Shown: positions 23,015-30,935 of the stretch, in pieces
How the letters are laid out: each line of letters begins with the position of its first letter
Numbering within the stretch: position 1 is the stretch's first letter
From: Curtobacterium sp. MCBA15_009
Lineage (GTDB): Bacteria > Actinomycetota > Actinomycetes > Actinomycetales > Microbacteriaceae
Direction of reading: 5' to 3'
NCBI RefSeq assembly: GCF_001864895.1
Contig: NZ_MJGO01000037.1
Location: 356,759-420,758, forward strand
DNA: 64,000 nt
The notes under the pieces: generated by a model
What the model saw: only the letters and a program-made list of their open reading frames with translations
The model's database searches: none
Told to the model about the DNA's origin: nothing
Position numbers and translations under genes: made by a program

Positions 23015-23977
23015 ATGGCCGAGCTCACCCGCCGTCACGTCGTCGTCGTCGCCGGCGGCATCTCGCACGAGCGAGACGTCTCCCTCCGCTCCGGCCGTCG
23101 TGTCGCGGACTCACTCACCGGGTACGGCTGGCAGGTCGACCTGCGCGACGCCGACGCGATGCTCCTACCGGCCCTCACCGAGTCCCGCCCGGACGTCGTG
23201 TGGCCGGCGCTGCACGGCGCCTCCGGTGAGGACGGCGCCCTGCGGGGCATCCTGGAGGCCGTGGACATCCCGTTCGTCGGCTCACGTTCCACGTCCGCTC
23301 GCCTCGCCTGGGACAAGCCCACCGCCTCCGCGCTGGTCGCGCGGGCGGGCGTCCGCACTCCACGATCTGTGACGCTGTCCCACGACGTGTTCCGCGAACT
23401 CGGCGCCGTCGGCGTCCTCGAGGCGATCGCTGCCGAACACCCGGTGCCCCTCGCGGTGAAGCCGGCCCGGGGCGGGAGCGCCCAGGGCGTCACCCTCGTC
23501 GAGGACGTCAAGGACCTGCCGCGAGCCATGGTGACCGCCTACACGTACTGCGACGACGTCGTCGTCGAGCAGCTCATTCGGGGCACCGAGGTCGCGGTCG
23601 GCATCATCGACACCGGCGACGGGCCGGTTCCGCTCGCCGCCGTCGAGATCGTTCCCCGGAACGGCATCTACGGCTTCGAGGCGCGGTACAACGCGGGGGA
23701 GACGACCTTTTACACGCCCGCGCGCCTGTCCGAGTCCTTCGCGGGAGCGGCTGCCGAGGCCGCTGTCGCTGCCCACGCGGCGCTCGGCCTCCGTCACCTC
23801 TCGCGCGTCGACCTCATCATCGACGCTGCCGGTACGCCCTGGTTCCTCGAGGCCAACGTGCTGCCGGGCCTCACCGAAACGTCGTTGCTGCCGCAGGCCC
23901 TGTCGGCGTCCGGCTTCGACCTCGGGTGGACGTACGCCGAGCTCGCGGAGCAGGCCATCCGGGACCACCACGCCTGA
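23015..23977 (+). CDS. D-alanine--D-alanine ligase-like ATP-grasp enzyme
   Basis: Ligase of the Ddl family, which joins two D-alanines for peptidoglycan. 320 residues with GGISHERDVSLRSGR (phosphate/first substrate site), LHGASGEDGALRGILEAVDI, PFVGS, the ATP-grasp lysines around LAVKPARGGSAQGVTLV, and the metal-binding EANVLPGLTETSLLP near the C-terminus. The canonical 'GEDG..QG' becomes GEDGALRG, so substrate preference may differ from housekeeping Ddl. Its position next to an aminotransferase and near parAB leaves the exact amino-acid partner open. Confidence 0.8.
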   Translation: MAELTRRHVVVVAGGISHERDVSLRSGRRVADSLTGYGWQVDLRDADAMLLPALTESRPDVVWPALHGASGEDGALRGILEAVDIPFVGSRSTSARLAWDKPTASALVARAGVRTPRSVTLSHDVFRELGAVGVLEAIAAEHPVPLAVKPARGGSAQGVTLVEDVKDLPRAMVTAYTYCDDVVVEQLIRGTEVAVGIIDTGDGPVPLAAVEIVPRNGIYGFEARYNAGETTFYTPARLSESFAGAAAEAAVAAHAALGLRHLSRVDLIIDAAGTPWFLEANVLPGLTETSLLPQALSASGFDLGWTYAELAEQAIRDHHA

Positions 23978-24004
23978 GGCGTCCCGAACCCGGGTCTTCG
24001 ACAC

Positions 24005-24018
24005 GTTCCACGTGGAAC
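24005..24018. promoter_or_regulatory. parS-like site 1
   Basis: GTTCCACGTGGAAC, a perfect 14-base palindrome, one symmetrical change from the canonical GTTTCACGTGAAAC. It lies 28 bases beyond the Ddl-like stop and is a probable ParB nucleation site. Confidence 0.75.
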
Positions 24019-25455
24019 ATCCCGTGCTGCTGCCCCGGCAGCCGTCTACTTGGTGACATTGGCCACGTGCGGAGCCGCGCACCGGAGGGCCGATCGTCCG
24101 GCTGCACGACTCCCGTGGACGGAGGCGGGTTGGTGTCGACTCGTCGTCGTCCTCGGGTTCGGCAATCGCCGTCGTCGTATTGACGCCGCGGGCTGGTGGC
24201 GGGCTCGGACAGCGATCGCACTGCTCGATGGTCCGCAGAGGCGACGTTGCCCCCATCCTCCGCAGCGGCGGAGCGGTGCGCGGACCGGTCGCCTAGGCGG
24301 CGCTCCTGCGACTCCATCGAGCGCTCCCTCAGGCGGGACGACCCGATGTCGATCGGGGCCGAAAGTCGTTCAACATGGGACAACGTTCACGACGCGGTAC
24401 CACGGACTGAGTCGCTGGACTGGGTCACCTTCGCTCGAACGGACTCCATGGCGTCACTGCGCGTACCTCCCTCGGCGTCAGCGGTCGCGACTCGCTGCGT
24501 GCCGTGTTCGCGTTGGACTCTCCGGCGTCGGTCGTGGGCTCTCACGGAGAACGTCGTCGCATTGGTCCGCGGGCAGCACGCTCGACCCGGCCTGCGCGAC
24601 CAGCGTGACAGGAGGCATCGCCACCCTGGCCTCGATCTGCCCGTAACACTCGCCACCCGCGACACCGACGCAGAGCGAGCTGGCTGCCTCCGCGTCAGCC
24701 CGTATCCCGAACCCGCACGTCACCAGATCGATCACGTGGCGCCGCGTACGACGCTGACCCGCGATGCGGCAGGTTCGTCCGCTTGCACCGCACTCCCTCT
24801 CCAACGGACAACCGCCGCACCAGTTCGCCGGCCGAGGTGCCGATCCCGAGCGCCGGGGAGAACGCGCACGGGCCACGCCGAGCGAGGACCGAACGGACCG
24901 AAGCGCCGCCCCAACATCGATTGCGCTGCCTCGACGGGAGGACCTCGGCGACGAGCTCCTCCTCGTACCGCGGGCATCGTCCAGCGCCGCGCACGCGTTC
25001 CTTCCATCCCGTGGGTCGGTGTGGAGCGGCAACTCGGAGCAGGGCCGATTCTGAGCTACACCACAGCCATTCGCACGCCCCGGCCCGAATACCTTGCCCG
25101 AACACCATCATGGCGGCGTGCAGCAGACCATGTGGGTCGAGGGCAGGCCGCTCCTGATGCCCCGAGGTACAGGCGACTTCGCTCGATCTGCAGGTCGCAG
25201 CGGTCGGCAGCACATCGGCAGGATCGGGCAGATGGTGGCCCAGGACCGCCGCATCCGGCCGTGGGCCGATGTTCCACGTGAAACGCGGCCCGCCGTATCG
25301 GGCTCGAGACGACGGAGGTGCTCGATGGGCCGTAGCGGGCTCACGCAGGACGCAACAGACCGTCACCCGGATCCGTGGACACCGCACCGCCGATCGGCCC
25401 TCAGACGGACGCACAGCGCCGTACAGATGCCATAGCTGCGGATTGCGGCGGGACG
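24019..25455. other. gene-poor region between Ddl-like gene and parB
   Basis: About 1.4 kb without a convincing gene. GC is lower than in flanking coding DNA, and no frame has both a credible start and coherent protein-like composition. The longer open frames are rich in Arg, Cys, His and Trp and overlap on both strands. The best candidate is minus-strand 24478-25032, whose distal part (about 24530-24740) shows moderate third-position GC bias and a readable run, but no family is recognised; it may be a decayed gene. The region is bracketed by parS-like sites near both ends. Confidence 0.55.
25271..25284. promoter_or_regulatory. parS-like site 2
   Basis: GTTCCACGTGAAAC, a hybrid of site 1 and the canonical parS, 170 bases from the parB stop. 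Second of three sites within 3.4 kb. Confidence 0.8.
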
Positions 25456-26421
25456 TCAGCCCGCGACGTCCTCGATACCGAGCTCGCCGAGGATGCGGTT
25501 GAGGTCGTCGCCGTTCGCGAACTCGATGGAGACCGAGCTCTTCCGAGCGCCCACCGCGATCTTCACCCGGGTGTTGAGGCGGTCGCCCAGTCGGTCAGCG
25601 AGGTCGTTGAAGTGCGCCTGGCGCTTGCTCGGCTGCGGAGCGGCCTTCGGCGGCGTCTTCGACGAGAGCTGCTGGGCGATGGCCTCCGCGGCGCGTACCG
25701 ACAGGTCCTCGTTGACGATCTTCTCCGCCAGGTACTCCATCGCCTCTGCGTCGGGCGCCGCGAGGATGGCACGGGCGTGGCCGGCGGAGAGCACACCGGC
25801 CGCCACGCGCCGCTGCACGGGGGAGGGGAGGCGGAGCAGGCGGATCGTGTTCGTGATCTGCGGCCGCGATCGGCCGATGCGCTGGCCCAGCTGCTCCTGG
25901 GTGATGCCGAAGTCGGCGAGCAGCTGCTGGTAGGCGGACGCCTCCTCGAGGGGGTTGAGCTGCGCACGGTGCAGGTTCTCGAGCAACGCGTCCCGGAGCA
26001 TCGCGTCGTCGGGAGTGTCCTTGACGATGGCCGGGATCGTGCTGAGGCCGAGCTCCTTGGTGGCTCGCAGTCGACGCTCGCCCATGATGAGCTCGTACTG
26101 GGGTTCGGTCCCGGAGGCGCCGGCGATCGGCCGAACCACGATCGGCTGCAGGACGCCGATCTCCCGAATGGAGTGGACGAGCTCCTGGAGTTCTTCCTCA
26201 CGGAACTCCTTGCGCGGCTGCTGCGCGTTCGGGATCACGTCGAGGGGGTTGAGGTTCGCCAGGCGAGCCCCGGGCACGGCCACCAGGTCGTCGGCGGTCG
26301 GTGCGGAGGACGGCGATCCTCCGGTCGGGAAGAACACGTCGACCGGTCGGTCCTGCTGCTCGTTCGCCGTCGGGATGAGCGCGCCGATGCCTCGGCCCAG
26401 TCCGGTTCGCTTCGGTGCCAT
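25456..26421 (-). CDS. parB: chromosome partitioning protein ParB
   Basis: CTP-dependent DNA clamp that loads at parS and spreads to organise the origin for ParA-driven segregation. 321 residues. It begins KRTGLGRGIGALIP, then carries the CTPase motif GERRLRATKELGL, the HTH TQEQLGQRIGRSRPQITNTI, and a C-terminal dimerisation region (VKIAVGARKSSVSIEF). The start overlaps the parA stop (TGATG). Three parS-like sites lie within 2 kb. Confidence 0.97.
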   Translation of the reverse strand: MAPKRTGLGRGIGALIPTANEQQDRPVDVFFPTGGSPSSAPTADDLVAVPGARLANLNPLDVIPNAQQPRKEFREEELQELVHSIREIGVLQPIVVRPIAGASGTEPQYELIMGERRLRATKELGLSTIPAIVKDTPDDAMLRDALLENLHRAQLNPLEEASAYQQLLADFGITQEQLGQRIGRSRPQITNTIRLLRLPSPVQRRVAAGVLSAGHARAILAAPDAEAMEYLAEKIVNEDLSVRAAEAIAQQLSSKTPPKAAPQPSKRQAHFNDLADRLGDRLNTRVKIAVGARKSSVSIEFANGDDLNRILGELGIEDVAG

Positions 26422-27314
26422 CAGTTCTGCGCTCCTCGTGCTGCGATCTCGGCTGCTGCTTCCAGGTAGGACAGCGATCCCGACGAATTCACGTCGTACG
26501 CGACGACACTCTGTCCGTAGCTCGGCGCTTCACTCACGCGGACGGACCGCGGGATCATGGCGGTGAGCACCTGGCTCCCGAAGTGCTCACGGACGTCGTT
26601 GGCCACCTGGTTCGCCAGGTTCGTTCGGCCGTCGTACATGGTCAGCAGGATGGTCGAGACCCTGAGCTTCGGGTTGAGGTGCCGCTCGATCAGTTCGATG
26701 TTCCGCAGCAGCTGGCTGAGCCCCTCGAGTGCGTAGTACTCGCACTGGATGGGGATGAGGACCTCTTGCGCGGCGACGAACGCGTTGATCGTCAGCAACC
26801 CGAGCGACGGCGGGCAGTCGATGAAGACGTAGTGGTACGGCTCGTCGAGCGACTGCAGGTACAGGTCGAGCGCAGTGCGCAGCCGCTGCTCGCGTGCGAC
26901 GAGGGACACCAGCTCGATCTCGGCGCCTGCGAGGTGGATGGTCGCCGGGACGCACCACAACGTGTCCGACTCGGGGGAGGCCTGCACTGTGTCAGCCATC
27001 GACGCCTCATCGACGATGACGTCGTAGATGCTCGCGACCTCGGCTTGGTGGTCCACCCCGAGCGCCGTCGACGCATTGCCCTGCGGGTCGAGGTCGATGA
27101 CCAAGACGCGGGCGCCACCGTGTGCCAGCGCTGCCGCCAGGTTGACCGTGGTGGTCGTCTTGCCGACGCCACCCTTCTGGTTCGAGACGGTGATGATCCG
27201 CGTCTCGGCCGGCAGCGGGAACTGCTGGGTGGCGATGGCCCGTCGACGACGGTTCAGGTCGGCGATCTCGCGTGCGAGCGGTGTCGACGCGTCGTAGTCG
27301 GTCGATGAACTCAA
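26421..27314 (-). CDS. parA: chromosome partitioning ATPase ParA (Soj)
   Basis: Deviant-Walker ATPase that moves ParB-origin complexes over the nucleoid. 297 residues with ITVSNQKGGVGKTTTTVNLA (deviant Walker A, two Lys), DLDPQGNASTALG, and YVFIDCPPSLGLLTINA. A 30-residue N-terminal extension precedes the Walker region. It is upstream of parB with 1-base overlap. A canonical parS lies 25 bases upstream of its start, so ParB may influence its transcription. Confidence 0.97.
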   Translation of the reverse strand: MSSSTDYDASTPLAREIADLNRRRRAIATQQFPLPAETRIITVSNQKGGVGKTTTTVNLAAALAHGGARVLVIDLDPQGNASTALGVDHQAEVASIYDVIVDEASMADTVQASPESDTLWCVPATIHLAGAEIELVSLVAREQRLRTALDLYLQSLDEPYHYVFIDCPPSLGLLTINAFVAAQEVLIPIQCEYYALEGLSQLLRNIELIERHLNPKLRVSTILLTMYDGRTNLANQVANDVREHFGSQVLTAMIPRSVRVSEAPSYGQSVVAYDVNSSGSLSYLEAAAEIAARGAQN

Positions 27315-27338
27315 CGAGTGCCTCTTCCCCGGTTCGGT

Positions 27339-27352
27339 GTTTCACGTGAAAC
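27339..27352. promoter_or_regulatory. parS site 3 (canonical)
   Basis: GTTTCACGTGAAAC, an exact match to the conserved bacterial parS core, between rsmG and parA. Confidence 0.92.
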
Positions 27353-27395
27353 GCGGAGCCGCCGGCGGTCGGTGGTCCCGACCCGATCCGCAGCG

Positions 27396-28055
27396 TCAGT
27401 CAACTGTAGCCCGGAAGACGCGGGTGGTCTCGTCGACCACGCCCTCCCCGAGCTCGAGGACCTCAACGTCGGAGAGTCGCTTGCGGAGGATCACCTTGCG
27501 GGCCTTCTCGATCTCGTCGTCGACCCGCGCACCCTTCATCAGGATGAGCTGTCCACCCGAGCGGACGAGCGGCACCGTCAGGGGAATGAGCTTCGACAGG
27601 GCGCTCACGGCACGTGCGGTGACCTGGTCGACCACCACGTCGTCAGCGACGTCTTCAGCGCGTGCGCGCAGCACCGTCACGTTCTCCAGGCCCAGACGAG
27701 CAGCTTCGCTCGTCAGCCAATCGACACGGCGCTCCATCGGCTCGATGAGCGTGAAGGAGACATCCGGCCGGGCGATGGCGAGCACGAGGCCGGGGAGCCC
27801 AGCGCCGGAGCCGACGTCGGCGACCCGGCCACGGGCCTCCAGAAGGGGTGCCAAGAGCGCAGAGTTGAGGATGTGTCGTGTCCACAGTTGCGGCAACTCA
27901 CGAGGGCCGATCAGCCCGAGCTCCTCGCCACGACGAGCGAGTTCCGCAGTGAACGACCGCGCGAGGTCGATCCGTGCACCGAAGAGGGTGACCGCCGCCG
28001 CCGGCTCGGCCTCGACCGCGAGTGCGTCCTCGGTCGTGGTGTCCGGATCGGTCAT
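27396..28055 (-). CDS. rsmG: 16S rRNA (guanine-N7) methyltransferase RsmG
   Basis: SAM-dependent enzyme that methylates G527 of 16S rRNA; loss gives low-level streptomycin resistance in other bacteria. 219 residues with the SAM-binding GRVADVGSGAGLPGLVLA, then TLIEPMERRVDWL and VTARAVSALSKLIPL. The conserved LWTRHILNSALL helix precedes the SAM motif. It overlaps jag by 4 bases and lies upstream of parAB, the conserved actinobacterial order. Confidence 0.96.
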   Translation of the reverse strand: MTDPDTTTEDALAVEAEPAAAVTLFGARIDLARSFTAELARRGEELGLIGPRELPQLWTRHILNSALLAPLLEARGRVADVGSGAGLPGLVLAIARPDVSFTLIEPMERRVDWLTSEAARLGLENVTVLRARAEDVADDVVVDQVTARAVSALSKLIPLTVPLVRSGGQLILMKGARVDDEIEKARKVILRKRLSDVEVLELGEGVVDETTRVFRATVD

Positions 28056-28546
28056 CGGGTGACGACCGTGTGGCGGTCCCGACCCTCACCCTCGGACTCC
28101 GAGTGGAAGCCCTTCTCGGCGACCAAGTCGTGCACGAGCTTGCGCTCGTACGAGGACATCGGGGGCAGTGCCGCCGACGACGAGCCGGCCTCGATCCGCT
28201 CGACCGCGGTGTCGACGAGCCGCTGGAGTTCGCCGGCGCGGGCGTCCCGCGAGCCACCGACGTCCAGGATGAGCCGACTGAACTCGCCGGTCTCGGCCTG
28301 CACCGCGATGCGCGTGAGCTCCTGCAGGGCGGTCACGGTGTCCGGCTTCGAGAGCACCCGCAGGGCCTCGCCGTCGTCCGTCACGGACAGGTAGACCCGA
28401 CCGGCACGTTCCTCGATCTCGATGTCGCCGTCGAGGTCGCAGATGTCGAGCAGTTCCTCGATGTAGTCCGCGGCGATGTCAGCCTCGTCACGCGCGTCCT
28501 CGGACTCGGGGGTGTCGACGGCTGCGGCGGTGTCCTGCTCGGTCAC
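28052..28546 (-). CDS. jag: Jag/KhpB-like KH-R3H RNA-binding protein
   Basis: RNA-binding partner found beside yidC in most bacteria and linked to cell-wall and division control. 164 residues, beginning with a GTG. An acidic N-terminus replaces the Jag_N domain, as in other actinobacteria; a KH domain follows (about residues 35-100, IEIEERAGRVYLSVTDDGEA) and then an R3H domain (about 105-164) with YERKLVHDLVAEKGFHSES. It starts right after the yidC stop and overlaps rsmG. Confidence 0.92.
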   Translation of the reverse strand: MTEQDTAAAVDTPESEDARDEADIAADYIEELLDICDLDGDIEIEERAGRVYLSVTDDGEALRVLSKPDTVTALQELTRIAVQAETGEFSRLILDVGGSRDARAGELQRLVDTAVERIEAGSSSAALPPMSSYERKLVHDLVAEKGFHSESEGEGRDRHTVVTR

Positions 28547-29515
28547 TTACTTCTTCCCGTTCTTCTTCGAGCGCTGCTTGCCGACCGGCTGCTGACGCTG
28601 GGTGGTGACGCGCACGGCCTCGACCTCGGCCGCACCGGCGCCGGCGCCGGCCTCGGCGAGCACCGGGGTGGCGACACCGCGACGCTGGGCCTTCTTGGCC
28701 AGACGTGCCTCGCGGGCGAGGGCGGCCTCGGAGCCCGGCGTCGGCATGCTGCGGATGACGAAGTACTGCTGCGCCATCGTCCAGATGTTCGAGGCGAGCC
28801 AGTAGAACATGACGCCGAGGGGGAAGCTCAGGCCCGAGATGACGAAGACCAGCGGGAGGATGTACAGCATCATCTTCTGCTGGCGGTACATCGGAGACTC
28901 CTTGGTCTCCGGGGACATGTTCTTGGCGACGAGCTGCAGCTGGGTGACGAACTGCGAGGCCGTCATCACGACGATCATGAAGCCGGCGATCGCGCGGACC
29001 TCCCAGCCGGAGGCGTTCGTGAACGTCTCGTGCAGGGGAGCCCCGAACAGCGCCGCGTTGCCGAAGGAGGCCGCGAGGTCGTTCGTCAGCAGGCCGATGC
29101 CGGTCTTGTTGATCTGCGCCTCGTGCAACACCGAGTACAGCGAGAAGAAGATCGGCATCTGCAGCAGCAACGGCAGGCAGGAGCTCAGCGGGTTCGTCCC
29201 GGTCTCCTTGTACAGCGCCATGGTCTCGCGGCTCATGGCCTCACGCGAGAACTGGTCCTTCTTGCCCTTGTACTTGTCCTGGATCTTCTTGAGCTGCGGC
29301 GCGACCTCGAGCATGCGACGCTGCGACTTGATCTGCTTCACGAAGATCGGGATGAGCGCGGCGCGGACCACGAACGTCAGGAAGATGATGGAGAGCACCC
29401 AGGTGATGCCCGCTCCGGGATCCATGCCGAGGTTCTCGAAGATCCAGTGGAAGCCGACGAGGATGGCGGAGACCACCCATTTGAGCGGCCAGAGGATCGT
29501 TCCGATGATGTCCAT
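28547..29515 (-). CDS. yidC: membrane protein insertase YidC
   Basis: Inserts membrane proteins, alone or with Sec. 322 residues. The start is the ATG at 29515 (MDIIGTILWPLKWVVSAILV); the frame upstream is antisense to yidD-like coding and not YidC. There are about five membrane helices, with YidC-type blocks SRRMLEVAPQLKKIQDKYKG and YKETGTNPLSSCLPLLLQMP, and a Lys-rich C-terminus (KQRSKKNGKK) expected to contact the ribosome. No lipobox is present. It is 8 bases downstream of yidD. Confidence 0.96.
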   Translation of the reverse strand: MDIIGTILWPLKWVVSAILVGFHWIFENLGMDPGAGITWVLSIIFLTFVVRAALIPIFVKQIKSQRRMLEVAPQLKKIQDKYKGKKDQFSREAMSRETMALYKETGTNPLSSCLPLLLQMPIFFSLYSVLHEAQINKTGIGLLTNDLAASFGNAALFGAPLHETFTNASGWEVRAIAGFMIVVMTASQFVTQLQLVAKNMSPETKESPMYRQQKMMLYILPLVFVISGLSFPLGVMFYWLASNIWTMAQQYFVIRSMPTPGSEAALAREARLAKKAQRRGVATPVLAEAGAGAGAAEVEAVRVTTQRQQPVGKQRSKKNGKK

Positions 29516-29523
29516 GGGGACGG

Positions 29524-29904
29524 CTACGCCTTTCGAGTGCGCTGGGGGAGCAGGACCGGCCGGGCCGTTCCGACCGCGGGGTGCGGCTGCTGCGGGATCG
29601 GCGCGAGGACGAACCCGAACCGGTTGACGACGAACGGGTGACGACGTTCCGTGACGTCGTCGATGCCACCAGCAGCCCAGGGGTTGCAGCGGGCGATTCG
29701 CCAGGCGCCCATGGCCGATCCGCGGACGACGCCGTACTGCTGGATCGCCTCGAGGGCGTACCGCGAGCACGACGGGTGGTAGCGGCAGACGTTCCCGTAG
29801 AGCGGCGAGATCGCCGCGCGGTACGCCCGGAGCACGACGACGCACGCGTTGCGTGGGAGCAACGCGACGACCCAGGCCAGCCGGGTCCACAGAGTGCGGT
29901 TCAT
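29524..29904 (-). CDS. yidD: membrane protein insertion efficiency factor YidD
   Basis: Small membrane-associated helper encoded between rnpA and yidC. 126 residues with the family core ALLPRNACVVVLRAYRAAIS, YHPSCSRYALEAIQQYG and GAWRIARCNPWAAGGIDDV. The ATG at 29904 overlaps the rnpA stop by 4 bases and is preceded by GAAGGCAGC; earlier in-frame starts would lie inside rnpA. Confidence 0.94.
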   Translation of the reverse strand: MNRTLWTRLAWVVALLPRNACVVVLRAYRAAISPLYGNVCRYHPSCSRYALEAIQQYGVVRGSAMGAWRIARCNPWAAGGIDDVTERRHPFVVNRFGFVLAPIPQQPHPAVGTARPVLLPQRTRKA

Positions 29905-30251
29905 GCTGCCTTCTCCACCCCGCGCGCGAAGGAGCGCGTGACGTCTTCGAGCAGGGTAGGCCATCCGGCCTGCGATGCGGCTGGCAGTGCACGGACCACC
30001 ACGTCGTACCCCTCGGGGTGCTCGACGAGCAGGTCGTGCGCGATGGCCTTGAGCCGTCGCCTGACCAGGTTCCGGGTCACGGCGTTGCCCACGGTCTTCG
30101 CGACGATGAACCCGAACCGCGTCGGCGCGGATCGATCCCCGGGCTGACGGACGACGGATACGACGACGTGCGCCGTGGCGCTCTTGCGACCACGACGCAC
30201 GACGTTCCGGTAGTCGTCCCCGCGCACGACGCGGTTGGCGCTGGCCAACAC
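29901..30251 (-). CDS. rnpA: ribonuclease P protein component
   Basis: Protein subunit of RNase P, which trims tRNA 5' leaders. 116 residues starting at a GTG (30251). The conserved RNR-type helix is KTVGNAVTRNLVRRRLKAIA, and RFGFIVAK marks the central strand. It lies between rpmH and yidD in the universal order. Confidence 0.95.
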   Translation of the reverse strand: MLASANRVVRGDDYRNVVRRGRKSATAHVVVSVVRQPGDRSAPTRFGFIVAKTVGNAVTRNLVRRRLKAIAHDLLVEHPEGYDVVVRALPAASQAGWPTLLEDVTRSFARGVEKAA

Positions 30252-30298
30252 TGCGACGCCGGGGTCAGACCGATGACCGGATCAGGCGGTGAGCCTGA

Positions 30299-30436
30299 TC
30301 AGGCCGAGAGCTCGGTGCGGCCCTTGGCGCGACGCGCCGACAGGATGGCACGGCCGGCACGCGTCCGCATGCGGAGGCGGAAGCCGTGCTTCTTGGCGCG
30401 GCGGCGGTTGTTCGGCTGGAAGGTGCGCTTGCTCAT
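30299..30436 (-). CDS. rpmH: 50S ribosomal protein bL34
   Basis: 45-residue basic ribosomal protein, [20 protein letters not shown] and [20 protein letters not shown], read directly from the minus strand. The ATG is at 30436 and the TGA at 30299. It starts the rpmH-rnpA-yidD-yidC-jag-rsmG operon and is divergent from dnaA. Confidence 0.97.
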   Translation of the reverse strand: MSKRTFQPNNRRRAKKHGFRLRMRTRAGRAILSARRAKGRTELSA

Positions 30437-30935
30437 GATGTTCTCCACACGGCTGCTCGCGGCGAGCCGTCACGTATGTGTAGCCGTCCGGGTGTCGAAC
30501 GACGCAGATGGGCGCGACCAAGAGGCCGCAGTCAACTGGTTAACGGTACGTGACAGCGGCGACCAGGTCAAACCCCGCCGGCGACCCCTCCGACGGACGG
30601 GTGGCCGACCACGATTCTCCACATTGGGGACAACTTCCGTTCGGTGCACGTCGGTCCGGTCCTTTACAGTGGGGTGATCGATCGGCTCCGTGCCCCGGTA
30701 CGACAGGGAAGTACTCCTGTCGCGCGACGCGGGACGCTCGTGGACAACGCTGTGGACAACCCTGTTGGGAACCACGGTGGAACGAGGCGCCGACGAAGCC
30801 CGCGGAGCCGCAGACGACCCGCCCGCGTCGACCCTGATCCGGCGCGGACCGCCCCGGTGCCTCGGCCTGTCCGACCCGCTGCCGCACCACCGTCCGGCGG
30901 CGACCGCACGACACGACACCTGGAGACGAGCGCGC
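30437..30935. promoter_or_regulatory. rpmH-dnaA divergent regulatory region with DnaA boxes
   Basis: This 499-base intergenic region should contain the divergent promoters of rpmH and dnaA. Near its middle are CGTGGACAA at 30738-30746 and TGTGGACAA at 30749-30757, DnaA-box matches 11 bases apart, which fits autoregulation of dnaA. A further TGGGGACAA match lies near 30626. Open frames in this stretch look spurious. Confidence 0.6.

Noticed and set aside
24196-25281. Plus-strand frame of about 360 codons in the gene-poor zone
   Set aside because: Arg/Ser/Pro/Cys-rich, no coherent third-position GC bias, no recognisable start signal or domain.
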